The notes under the pieces are model-generated. The model saw only the letters and a program-made list of their open reading frames with translations, searched no databases and was not told the DNA's origin. From contig NZ_CAMLDD010000010.1 of the NCBI RefSeq assembly GCF_946478785.1, positions 1-64,000 on the forward strand: DNA of 64,000 bases, read 5' to 3'. Source of the stretch: an uncultured Flavobacterium sp. (lineage in GTDB: Bacteria; Bacteroidota; Bacteroidia; Flavobacteriales; Flavobacteriaceae). Positions 1-13,000 of this stretch are shown in pieces; the first letter of the stretch is position 1, and each line of letters starts with the position of its first letter. The position numbers and the translations under genes were made by a program.

Positions 1-930
1 AAACTTGCAGCAGATGCGAAAGCCAAAGCTGATGCAGAAGCATTAGCCGCTGCAGCTTCAAAAGACGAAACTGCAAAAGAACTTGATAATTTGGCACAAT
101 TAGTTGAAAGTTCAGGTAAGGCTCAATCTGATTTGATTGCCCAATTCAATGCTACTGTTGCTAATAAGCAAAAAGACCTGAATGATATGAAGGAAGAAAA
201 TGATTTGAGTGAAAAGGGTATTTATAAAGAACCGAAGCCATTTAAGAGTGTTAGTGCCGAAAATGCTCAGATAGAATCATTAAAAGCTCAAATAGCAGAT
301 GCTAATGCAGCTCAAAAGAATGCGATAACTAATTTGACAAATCTTTATAACGAAAGGCTTAAAAAAGTTCCTAACAAAGATGATGCATTAAATAGGGCAT
401 ATTTAGAAAAAATAAATGAATTAAAAGCAGCCCAATTAAAAGCTGAACAGGAAAATATCGCATTAATTGCAAATTTGGAGCGTATCAAAACTGAAACAGA
501 AATTGAGAAAAAGCGTAGAATTAAACGTGCGGCTTATGAAAACGATCAGGGAAGATATGCACAGGATGTTGCTGCACTTAAGCGAATAAAAGAAACTACA
601 AAATTAAGTAGTACACCGTTAACGGTAAGCGATTTTGATTTTGGAGAGGATCAGTCAAACATGCAAATTATTAAGAATATTAAAAATTCTGATAGTGGTT
701 ATTATATGATTATTGCAGTTCATAATAGTGTTGAAAAAAGAGATGAATTTTTAACTAAAGCAGTTGCTGCCGGACGTTCAGATGTTAACTTCTTTTACAA
801 TGTTATGACAAGTAAATATTACATTTATTACGAAAAATTTGAAGACTTATCTGATGCTCAGAAGGCATTGGAGGTCAAAGGAAGCAAACCTTACAATGGT
901 AAAATGGCCATTGTAAAAGTTGAAAATTGA
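1..930 (+). CDS. C-terminal part of a coiled-coil gliding-operon protein (possibly SprD)
   Basis: The reading frame is open from base 1, so the gene starts before the window and only about 309 C-terminal residues are seen. The visible part begins with a Lys/Ala/Asp-rich stretch and continues as a long, charged, probably coiled-coil region up to about residue 200. The last 90 residues look like a small SPOR-like alpha/beta domain (the segment SGYYMIIAVHNSVEKRDEF followed by YYIYYEKF). It sits 132 bp upstream of sprB on the same strand. In Flavobacterium johnsoniae the order is sprC-sprD-sprB-sprF, so by position this would be sprD. That identity is inference from synteny; I do not recognise the sequence itself. 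It is probably periplasmic or envelope-associated. Confidence 0.55.
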   Translation, partial: KLAADAKAKADAEALAAAASKDETAKELDNLAQLVESSGKAQSDLIAQFNATVANKQKDLNDMKEENDLSEKGIYKEPKPFKSVSAENAQIESLKAQIADANAAQKNAITNLTNLYNERLKKVPNKDDALNRAYLEKINELKAAQLKAEQENIALIANLERIKTETEIEKKRRIKRAAYENDQGRYAQDVAALKRIKETTKLSSTPLTVSDFDFGEDQSNMQIIKNIKNSDSGYYMIIAVHNSVEKRDEFLTKAVAAGRSDVNFFYNVMTSKYYIYYEKFEDLSDAQKALEVKGSKPYNGKMAIVKVEN

Positions 931-953
931 TAACATATAGGAATAAGGAATTC

Positions 954-979
954 AGTCCTTCTTAAAATTGAGAAGGACT
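954..979 (+). promoter_or_regulatory. Hairpin between the upstream gene and sprB
   Basis: AGTCCTTCT and AGAAGGACT form a perfect 9-bp stem with an 8-nt loop. No U-tract follows directly; a T6 run lies 11 nt later. It could be a weak terminator or attenuator, or an mRNA end-stabilising structure inside the operon. No TAnnTTTG promoter box is seen between it and the sprB start. Confidence 0.4.
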
Positions 980-1062
980 TACAAAATAAATTTTTTAAAG
1001 CGCTCAATTATTATTTTCTAATGCCCCTTAGATAATAAAACAAGCCCAAAAAAGTAAATACC

Positions 1063-4000
1063 ATGAAAAACCCTACTACTTTTAAATTCTTTTTAGTTGT
1101 ATTATTATTTATACAAAGTTTTATTGTTTTCTCTCAACAAAATTTTGCCCCTCGTTTTGATACGAGTTTAAAGGGTGATATGCTCTTAATAGGGAATAAT
1201 ATTTTGAATAGAGATAACAATAGAAATAATGAACGTCGAAATGATCCTTTCAATTCAACTAGTCAGAATAACAACGATCTTAATATGCAATATATTGATA
1301 TCGATAGTGATGCTACTACGTTTAGTTCAAGTTCGGCAAACTTAGCTATACCAATAGCTAGTAGAGAATGTTATAAAATTGTATATGCAGGATTGTATTG
1401 GGCCGGTATTTATAGTCAAGGATCCGTTAATAATGGGACTGTAAACAGGAATAATTTGGCAAGCATTAAATTTAAACTTCCTGGTCAAACAAATTATAAC
1501 GATATTACAGGTATAAGGATTCATGATTATTATCCTGGTACTTCAAATGGAGATCAGATTCCATATGCATATTATTATGATGCAACAGCTTTGGTACAGG
1601 CATTAGCAAATCCTGAAGGTACATACACTGCAGCAAATATTATTTCTGCGAGAGGTACTATAAATGGCGGATTTTCTGCAGGCTGGAATTTATTTGTGGT
1701 GTATGAGGATCCAAAATCCTCTGCTAAATACATAACCTCTTTTGATGGTTTCCGATGGATTCAGGCGAGTAGTGGTCCTGTAACGTATCCAATTTCAGGA
1801 TTTAGAACTATTCCTACGGGAAGTGTTAAGGCAAAACTGGCTTTTGCAGCTTTAGAAGGAGATGTTAATCTAACAGGGGATCGTTATTCGATTAATAATG
1901 TTGATATTTCAACAAACGAACGTCCCGTTAATAATTTCTTTAACAGTACTATTAATGATATCAACGGACCTTATACAAACAGGACCCCTGCAAGCGGGAA
2001 TACACTGGGTTTTGAGGCTGGTATTTTAAATGTAGCGAATCCAGCGACTCCTGGAAACCCCGGTGGAAGTGTCATTAGAAACGGCGACACTTCGGCTGTA
2101 CTGAAACTGAGTACAGATGGAGATGGTTATGGATTATTTTTTAATGCTTTTAATGTTGAGATCATTGAGCCAAAAATTGTTCTAACTAAAATTGTAAAAA
2201 ATTCTGCAGGTGTTGATATTGGTGGGCAGGATGTAACCTTAGGCCAACAATTAAACTATGAAATTGGCTTTAGGAACACGGGTAATGACAATGCTACTTC
2301 TTTAACGATTAGAGATCAATTACCCATTAATATTATTTTTAATTATCCAGGAGATATAGTTTCTTTACCAGCTGGTGTAACTATTCAGAGTTATGATGCA
2401 GCGACAAGAAATATTGTTTTTGCGATTAACAATAATGTTGTTAAAGTTGGAGACCCGGAAAAAATAATCAGTTTTAAGGTTCAGGTAGTTCCGGACTGTC
2501 ATATGTTGAGTGAAGCATGTTCAAATAGTATAGATAATTCAGCTTATGCCACATATAGAGGGACACAGAATACCACTTTTACCATTTCTGATGATCCAAG
2601 TGTGAATACTAACACCGGATGTATTTTAGTTCCTAAAGCAACTAATTTTTTAGTTGGAGTTGATGGATGCCAGTTTGTAGAAAATGTTACTTTGTGTGGA
2701 GAAAGCATTGATCTTGTTGCCGCAAACGGATATACAAACTACACATGGTACAGTGACGAAGCCCGCACGAATCAAATAGGAACGGGACAAACATTTAACG
2801 TACGAAATCCTGGAACCTATTATGTGTATAATTTGGCTGCTGCCCCATGTAGGTCAATTTACCAATCATTTGTAGTAACTAGATTTGGGACTACAATTTT
2901 AAATCCAGTTTTTCCGTTTGCTGATCAAATTGTTGAATGTCCTAATGATGGAAAAAAATTGCCCAATATTTTCTTATGTGGCGCTAATGCAAGACGGCAA
3001 ATTACAACAAATATATCTGATGCATCTTCATTGATATGGGAAAAATTTGATGGGAGTAAAACCGGATGTACTGAAGTTACTAATCAAAATTGCGCTAATG
3101 AAACCGCTGCTGACGCTTGTTGGATTCAGGTTGGCAGTGGGCAAAACTATACCGCTAATCTTGCCGGACAATATCGTTTGACAATAAATTATGCCAATAC
3201 ATGTTATCAACGTTTTTATTTTAACGTTTATACAAACTCATTGAATCCTACCGAAACTCACGAAGATATTATTTGTGGAACTAATGGAAAAATCACCATC
3301 AGTGGCGTTCCTTCAGGATATGAATATGCGCTTAGCACAGATCCCAATGGAACAGCAGGACCATATCAGACAAGTAATACTTTTACTATTACGAACCCTA
3401 ATTCTTATACGGTTCATATCAGACAAATTGGTGTAACTACCAATCCTTGTAACTTTACGGTTCCTAACATTCTTATCAGAAGAAGAAATTTACAGATAAG
3501 TACCTCTGTAACACAACCATCATGTTTTGGCGAAAAAGGTGCTATAAAAGTTGGAGCAATGAATATTGATCCTCAATATTACTATTATATTTATAATGGT
3601 AGTACACTTGTAAATAGTGTTGGTCCAATTAATGAATCAGATTATACTTTTGATAATTTAACGCCTGGGATAAGCTATAGAGTTAGAGTTACGAATGGTC
3701 CTGTTTCAGGAACGCCTGCACCCACTTGTGATGTTTCAGAATATATTTATATTCAACAACCTGCAAGTGCTGTAAGTGCAGTAGCTGCTTTAGTAGAGCC
3801 GTTGACAGCATGTAGTAATGGTAAAATTGTTATAACCCCAAGTGGTGGAAGTTGGACTGGATATACTTATTTTATAAATGGTTCTACAACTTTTCAAACA
3901 TCAAATGAAATTATAGTTACAACTCCTGGAGTTTATAGTATCAGAGTCGTTGATTCTAATAACTGTGAGACTACAGTTTCTGTTACAGTTCCAAATAATA

Positions 4001-7000
4001 CAAAACCAACTTATAATGTAACTAATACAAATAGTAATTGTTATAATGATAATGCAGAAATAAGAATTGCAAATGTTGTGGCTAACGGATATAGTATGTC
4101 GTATAGTATCAATAATGGAGGATCTTTTCAAACGAATCCGGTATTCTCTAATTTGCAACCTGGAACTTACAATGTAGTTGTTAGATATGGTATTTCTTAT
4201 ATACCGCAATGGCAGACACAGCCACAAATTATGTATTGTACAGATCCTGCAGAACAGGTAATTATTGCAGGACCAACTTCTGCTGTTACAGCATCTGGAG
4301 GTGTAGCAGAATTGGCAGGTTGTACACTTTCTCAACAAGGAGGAAAATTAAGAATTAATAATGCGCAAGGAGGAACTGCACCTTATCAATATAGTTTTGA
4401 TAATGGAGCAACCTGGCAGAGTTCTAATGAAAAAGATGTATTGCCAGGACAGTATATTTTAAAAATTAGAGATGCTGTAGGCTGCGAGTTTACAATTCCA
4501 TATGATATAATTTTGGATCAAAAACCTGCTGAACCTACTATTATTGTAGAAGACCCAGTATTTAATTGTAATGGTACAGCAACAAGTACAGTAACCGTTA
4601 CTAATGGAACTTCATCAAATTACACATATGAATACTATTTGGATAATGTTGCTAATACTCCAATTACAAATAATGTGTTTACAAATGTTCCATCAGGCCC
4701 ACATACAGTTTCTGTTAAATATAATGTTACAACGGTCTCTACTTACAGTAATTTATTACAGGAAGATTTCGGTAGAGGGGGGTATACTACAACCCCTGGA
4801 ATCAGTCCAGTTTATTGCTTTGAAGATGAGACAACTCCTCATCCAGCCAGCTGGCCTTCAGATCTTTGTGGAGATATAAATGATTATCAGATTAATGATG
4901 GTAAATATGCAGTAGCAAGTTCTATTCAAACCAATTTTGGCGGTACTTGGATTGTTGCTAAAGATCACACAACACCGGTTGATCCATTAGGAAGATTTTT
5001 ATGTGTTAACATAGGAAAATCTGCTGGAGTTGGTGGAATAATTTATAGTAAACCAATTAAAGATGTTATTGTAAATCAACCTGTAATTATTTCATTATGG
5101 GCAGAAAATTTAATGAGAAGCAGTAATACAAGTCATGCTGATCCTGAATTAACGATTCAGTTAATTAATAACTTAAATAATGTTGGCGGTCCTGAAACGA
5201 TTGTGGCAACTACAGATACTTCAAATCCTTGGAGAGTTCCTAAATCTGAGAAATGGGAGTATAGAGAATTATCATTAAATCCGGGAACTTATAATAATCT
5301 TAGTTTCGTTATTCGTTCTTATAATATCATATTTAGCGGAAATGATTTGCTTGTAGATGACATCTGGGTTCGTCAGATTCCTAAATCTTGTATTGCTCAA
5401 AAAGATTTTCCAATCATAATTGACAGCAACAGAGCATTTACAGCTTCTATAACTGGTTTTAAAGATATATTATGTAATGGTGGAAACGACGGTGAGGTTA
5501 CTATTTCTGCTCAAAATTTTAATCTTCCTTATGGATTTGATTATTCATTAGATGATGGAGCAACATGGAGAAACTCTAAAGTTTCTCCAGTAACTGCAAC
5601 AGGATTAGTAAGCGGAAATTACAATATTAGAGTACGTTTTGATGCCTCTGCTTCAAGTTGTGTTTTCCCATTGACTCATGAGGTAAAAGCACCAACTGCT
5701 TTAACAGTTGCAGCACAAGTTACAACACAGCCAACCTGTACAACAGGGGCTTCTATAACAGCAACCGCTTCCGGAGGCACACCAAATTATCAATATGAAT
5801 TAAGAGGTTCAAATGGAACAACAGTAGTGGTTGCTTTCCAAAGCTCAAACATATTTACGAACGTTCCTACAGGCTCCTACACCGTAGTGGCCCGTGATGC
5901 AAACTCTTGTGGATCTCCAGCTTCTGTTCGTGTAGATATAAATGTTCCTACACCTCCTACAGCTTCTTTATCGGCAAGTTCAGATTTGTGCTATGATACT
6001 ACAAATCAATCAACTCTTGTTGTTACAGCTACAGGAACGGGAGCTTTAACATATAGTTTAGATGGACAGCCAGCTCAAACTTCAAATACATTTACAAATG
6101 TTGGCGCTGGAACACACAACATTATTGTTACCGACAGTAATAATTGTACAGCTGCAATTAATAACATTGTTATTGCTCCTCAATTAGGAGGTCTAGCAAC
6201 TATCTCCAAAACATTAGATTGTGCAAGCGCATCGCCAGATGCAACAATTACAGTAAATGTTACAGGAGGGACTAGTGCTTTTTCTTATAGGGTAAGAATA
6301 GGAACGGGTGCTTATGGCCCAAATACTCCAATAACAGGAACATCTTTTGTATATTCTGCCAGCACAGCAGATCTTTATACTTTTGAAATAACAGATGCTA
6401 CTGGTTGTATTACAACAGTTAATGCCACAGTAAATCCAGTTGTTAATCCTACAGTTACTGCAACGAAAGTGGATGCGACTTGTAATGGAGCACTAACGGG
6501 TTCTGTACAATTATTAGGTGCAGGCGGGTCAGGAGGATATACTTATTTATTCTATAATAATACAGTAACACCAACTCCGACAACATATACTACACAATCT
6601 AATTATACAGGTTTAGCCGCAGGTACATATTCTTACAGTGTTAGGGATAGTAAAGGCTGTTTATCTGCTTTAGGAAGTGTCACAATTAATCAGCCAACAA
6701 CTTTAACAGCGACAGCTACTGCGACTACATTTACATGTAACACATCAAATGTAAAACAAGCGGCTACAGTAACTATTGCAGTTCCTACAACAGGTACATC
6801 GCCATATCAATATAGTTTTGATGGTGGCACAACATTTACAGGCACTCGTACTTTATCTGTAACAGATAACGGTACAAACCAAACTATCTCATACGCAGTT
6901 CGTGATGCTCAAGGTTGTACAACTCCTGTTCAAAATATTACAATAGACAGATTAAATCCTCCTACTGATCTTTCATTTAGTTCAAATGCAGTAACCTGTA

Positions 7001-10000
7001 CAGCGACAACCACCACCGTTACAGCAACCGCAATTAACGGAGTGGGAACTTTAACATACTCAATCACATCTCCAGCAGCATCTGCTTCAACAAATACTAC
7101 TGGAATATTTTCTGGTTTAGCTCCTGGAACTTATAACTTTAGGGTAACAGATGCTAATGGATGTTATTATACAGAAGCATATACAATTAATGCAGTAACA
7201 CCTATTACAGTTGTTGGAAATAAAACAAGTGATGCTCTTTGTCAGGGAGAAGCAACAGGATCTGGTACTTTTACCGTTTCTGGAAATGCAACTATTGGAG
7301 CATATACTTATACTTTAACAGCAGGAACTTTAGGTTCAGGTACCCTTACTAAGTCAGGAGATGTAATTACACTATCTAATGTTGCTGCAGGAACTTATAC
7401 TGTTCAGGTTAGAGATAATGCAACAGGCTGTACAAATACAGCAGATATTATCATCTCACAGCCGGCTAATGCCTTAACATTTACAGCTTTTGGAAGCAAT
7501 GTAAACTGCAATAATGATAATTCTCAAATAGCAGTTACTGCTGCTGGCGGAACACCGAATTATACTTATGCAGCAGTAATTTCTGGTGCAACAGCTCCAA
7601 CTGTGTTCGATGCAAGTAATGTTATTAATGTTGATACGAACTCTGCGGCTAATTTAGTTTGGGATGTTTATGTTAAAGATGCAAACGGATGCATTACAAC
7701 GAATTCAGTTACTATTTTAAGAGATAATCTTCCAACTGTAACAGCTACAAATGGAAATCAGTGTACTGGTTCTGGTAATTTATTTACAATTACTGCAACA
7801 GGTACTGGTTTAGCTCCATTGACATACAGTATTGATGGAACTTCTTTTCAGGCTTCAAATACATTCAGCGTTCCGGCAGGAACATATACAATAACTGTAA
7901 AGGATATAAATGGATGTACGGCCACTACTGCTACTGCATTAACTATTTATCCACAGTTAACAACGGTAGGTGTGGTTACTAAAGAATTAGATTGTACAGC
8001 ATCTCCAAATGCTTCTATTGCAATAACAATTGGTGGTGGAAGATCTCAATTTACATATACAGTACAAAAAGGATCTGATACTCCAAGTGTAGCAAGTGCA
8101 CCAATCTCAGGTCCGACATTTACTTATTCAGTTACTCCTTTAAATGCAGATACTTATACATTTGTAATTACAGATGCTAACGGATGTGAAAGTACAGCTG
8201 TAGTTAGAGTTGATCCGATTACTAATCCAACTGTTAGTGCAGTTGAGACAAATGCTAGCTGTAATGGGATTTCTGATGGATCTGTAACTTTGACAGGTTC
8301 AGGAGGGTCTGGCGGATTCACTTATAGTGACAGTGCGACAACAGGATTCACAGCTAGCCCAACATTCACAGGATTAGCAGCTGGTTCTTATACATTCTAT
8401 GTTAGGGACAGTAAAGGATGTCAAGGATCTGTTCCAGTTACAATTACACAGCCAAGTACTTTGGCAGCAACAATTACAGCAGTTCCATTTTCTTGTAATG
8501 CTACAAACGGTAAGGTAGCAGGAACAGTTACAATCAACGTTACTGCCGGAACCGGTACAGCACCTTACGAATACAGCTTCAATGGAAGCGGCTATAGTAC
8601 GAATAACGTTTTAACATTAAACGATAACGGGGCTGACCAGCCATTTACATACGCAGTTAGAGACGCAAACGGATGTCCTGTTACAGGTTCTGGAACTTTA
8701 TTGAGATTAAACCCTCCAACAGATTTAACTTTTGCAGCTGCGGCAGTTACTTGTACAGCTACTACTACAACTGTTACTTTAACAGCTACAAATGGAGTTG
8801 GGGCATTGCAATATGAAACAATTGCTCCGTCTCCGGTAATAATTGCAAAACAAACATCAAATACTTTCGCAAATCTTGCTCCTGGAACTTATAACTTTAG
8901 GGTAACAGATGCTAATGGATGTTATTATACAGAAGCATATACAATTAATGCAGTAACACCTATTACAGTTGTTGGAAATAAAACAAGTGATGCTCTTTGT
9001 CAGGGAGAAGCAACAGGATCTGGTACTTTTACCGTTTCTGGAAATGCAACTATTGGAGCATATACTTATACTTTAACAGCAGGAACTTTAGGTTCAGGTA
9101 CCCTTACTAAGTCAGGAGATGTAATTACACTATCTAATGTTGCTGCAGGAACTTATACTGTTCAGGTTAGAGATAATGCAACAGGCTGTACAAATACAGC
9201 AGATATTATCATCTCACAGCCGGCTAATGCCTTAACATTTACAGCTTTTGGAAGCAATGTAAACTGCAATAATGATAATTCTCAAATAGCAGTTACTGCT
9301 GCTGGCGGAACACCGAATTATACTTATGCAGCAGTAATTTCTGGTGCAACAGCTCCAACTGTGTTCGATGCAAGTAATGTTATTAATGTTGATACGAACT
9401 CTGCGGCTAATTTAGTTTGGGATGTTTATGTTAAAGATGCAAACGGATGCATTACAACGAATTCAGTTACTATTTTAAGAGATAATCTTCCAACTGTAAC
9501 AGCTACAAATGGAAATCAGTGTACTGGTTCTGGTAATTTATTTACAATTACTGCAACAGGTACTGGTTTAGCTCCATTGACATACAGTATTGATGGAACT
9601 TCTTTTCAGGCTTCAAATACATTCAGCGTTCCGGCAGGAACATATACAATAACTGTAAAGGATATAAATGGATGTACGGCCACTACTGCTACTGCATTAA
9701 CTATTTATCCACAGTTAACAACGGTAGGTGTGGTTACTAAAGAATTAGATTGTACAGCATCTCCAAATGCTTCTATTGCAATAACAATTGGTGGTGGAAG
9801 ATCTCAATTTACATATACAGTACAAAAAGGATCTGATACTCCAAGTGTAGCAAGTGCACCAATCTCAGGTCCGACATTTACTTATTCAGTTACTCCTTTA
9901 AATGCAGATACTTATACATTTGTAATTACAGATGCTAACGGATGTGAAAGTACAGCTGTAGTTAGAGTTGATCCGATTACTAATCCAACTGTTAGTGCAG

Positions 10001-13000
10001 TTGAGACAAATGCTAGCTGTAATGGGATTTCTGATGGATCTGTAACTTTGACAGGTTCAGGAGGGTCTGGCGGATTCACTTATAGTGACAGTGCGACAAC
10101 AGGATTCACAGCTAGCCCAACATTCACAGGATTAGCAGCTGGTTCTTATACATTCTATGTTAGGGACAGTAAAGGATGTCAAGGATCTGTTCCAGTTACA
10201 ATTACACAGCCAAGTACTTTGGCAGCAACAATTACAGCAGTTCCATTTTCTTGTAATGCTACAAACGGTAAGGTAGCAGGAACAGTTACAATCAACGTTA
10301 CTGCCGGAACCGGTACAGCACCTTACGAATACAGCTTCAATGGAAGCGGCTATAGTACGAATAACGTTTTAACATTAAACGATAACGGGGCTGACCAGCC
10401 ATTTACATACGCAGTTAGAGACGCAAACGGATGTCCTGTTACAGGTTCTGGAACTTTATTGAGATTAAACCCTCCAACAGATTTAACTTTTGCAGCTGCG
10501 GCAGTTACTTGTACAGCTACTACTACAACTGTTACTTTAACAGCTACAAATGGAGTTGGGGCATTGCAATATGAAACAATTGCTCCTTCTCCGGTAATAA
10601 TTGCAAAACAAACATCAAATGCTTTCGCAAATCTTGCTCCTGGAACTTATATGTTTAGGGTAACAGATGCTAATGGATGTTATTATACAGAAGCACATAC
10701 TGTTTCACCGGTAACACCAATTACACTTACAGCTAATAAATTAAGCGATGTATTGTGTAATGGAGGTAACACAGGATCTATCAGATTAAATGTTGCTGGT
10801 TTTGGTTCTACTTATTCTTATACAGTTAATGGCGGAACAGCTGTGACAGGTGTTAATACTGCAACAGTTACGTTATCAAACTTAACTGCTAATACTTATG
10901 CAATCGTAGTTACCGATGACGCTACAGGTTGTACAGCTCCGGCTTCAATTACAATTAGCGAACCAGCAGCGCCTTTATCAGCAACTTATGCTGCTGTAAA
11001 TGCTAACTGTTTTATTGGTACTTCTGAAGTTACTGTTACAACAACTGGAGGAATGCCAGTTTACAGATATTCATTTGTTCAAGATGGTGCTGCAGTTGGA
11101 ACATACTCAAACAATAATAAAGCAAACTTAGATCCAGTGGTTAGCTTAGACTGGGATGTTTATATTATTGATGCTAACAACTGTACATTTAAATTAGATG
11201 TTACAATTGCTAGGGATGCAGTTCCTACAGTGACAGCATCTGCTACAGGTCAGTGTTTTGGTGTAGGTAGCTACACTATTACAGCTACACCAGGAGCAGG
11301 GTTAGTAGCTCCGATAACGTATAGTATTGACAATGGCGCATCATTCCAGGCTGGTAATACTTTTGTAATTACTACACCTGGAAATTATACAGTAAGAATT
11401 AAAGATGGTAACGGATGTACTGCAAATAGTGGTGTAGTTGTTGTTGATAATATATTGACTCTTTCAGCATTGTTGAATAAAGATATAACTTGTAGTGCGC
11501 CAACTGCAGCTCAGGTTACTCTTACTGCTGCTGGTGGAAATGGAACTTATACTTACACTAGTTCTCCGAATACGGGAACTTTTACTGGAGATGTATTTAC
11601 AACTAATACAGCAGGAACTTACACATTTACCGTTACAGATAGTAGAAATTGTACTGCAACATCTTCAGCTGTAATTATTACGCCGACAGTAACACCAGAA
11701 ATTACAGGTGTTACACAAACACAGACAATTAATTGTAGTGGTGATGATACTGCAGCTATTGATGTGACATATGATGCTACAAAAGGATTAGCTCCATTTG
11801 TTATCAATGTTTTAAACACAACTACGGGAACAAATTACGGAACACAAACTTCTGGGTTAGCAGCAGGTACTTATACTATCACTATAACCGATGCTAGAGG
11901 ATGTTTTGATACAGAAACAATTAATATCATCGAGCCATTGCCAATTATAGTTGCTCATCACGCAGTGCCAATTACTTGTAACACAACAACAGGTATTTCT
12001 AAAGGTTCTGTTATTGTTGACAGCGTAAGTGGTGGTGTGGGTCCTTATAACTATTTTGTTACTGGAGTTAATGGATATAACAATTCTGAATTAAACAATT
12101 TAGGAACAACTTCAGTTAGTTTTAATGTTGTTGATTTCGGATTGTACCAAATCAATGTGGTAGATACAAACGGTTGTTCAGTTCTAATCCAAAATGTATT
12201 AGTAGCATCTCCTCCAGAGGATTTAGATATTACGGTAACGCCACCAGCAGCTAATTGTTCAGGACTTGGTTCTGCAGTTGTAGCAATTGGTGCGGCATCT
12301 ACTAATATTACAGGTAATGGTCCATTCCACTTTGCAGTTTATACTGGATCAGGAATGACTTATACCGCACCAACTACATTACCTTGGTATGATGAAGACG
12401 TTATAGGAGTTCCTGCAGGAGTAAATCCTGGAAGTAAAAAGGCGACAATCCCGAACTTAATACCGGGTGTTCAATATACATTTGTGGTACATGATGCTTT
12501 AACAGGTTGTTACTATTTCGAAACGGCTACAATGCCAATTCCAACGAATTCGACATTAACGACTAGTGCATTGACTTCTAATAATATTACATGTAGAGGA
12601 AATGCAGATGGAAATGTTTCATTTACGGTAAATAGTACTTATTCTTCTGCTACACCAATTAGTTATGAGATTTATAATTCTCAATCTATGGCTAGTACAG
12701 GAGTAATTGGAACAGGAAACGTTCCGGCTAATGGAAGTCTTACTGTTTCTAATTTAGGGCCATTGCCTTTTGGAAATTACCTTGTAGTAATTAGAGAAAC
12801 AGCTGGTGCAACAAACGCTGGCTGTAGTGTGGCTACAACATCATTTAATATTACAGAATCTGCAATTGATTTATCAGTTACTGCTTCAGTATCTAAAAAT
12901 GCAAACTGTAACGCAAATTCAGGAATTATTACAGCTATTGCAAAAGATGGTACAGCCCCATATACTTATTTATTATTACCAAGTACAGATCCTGTACCTA

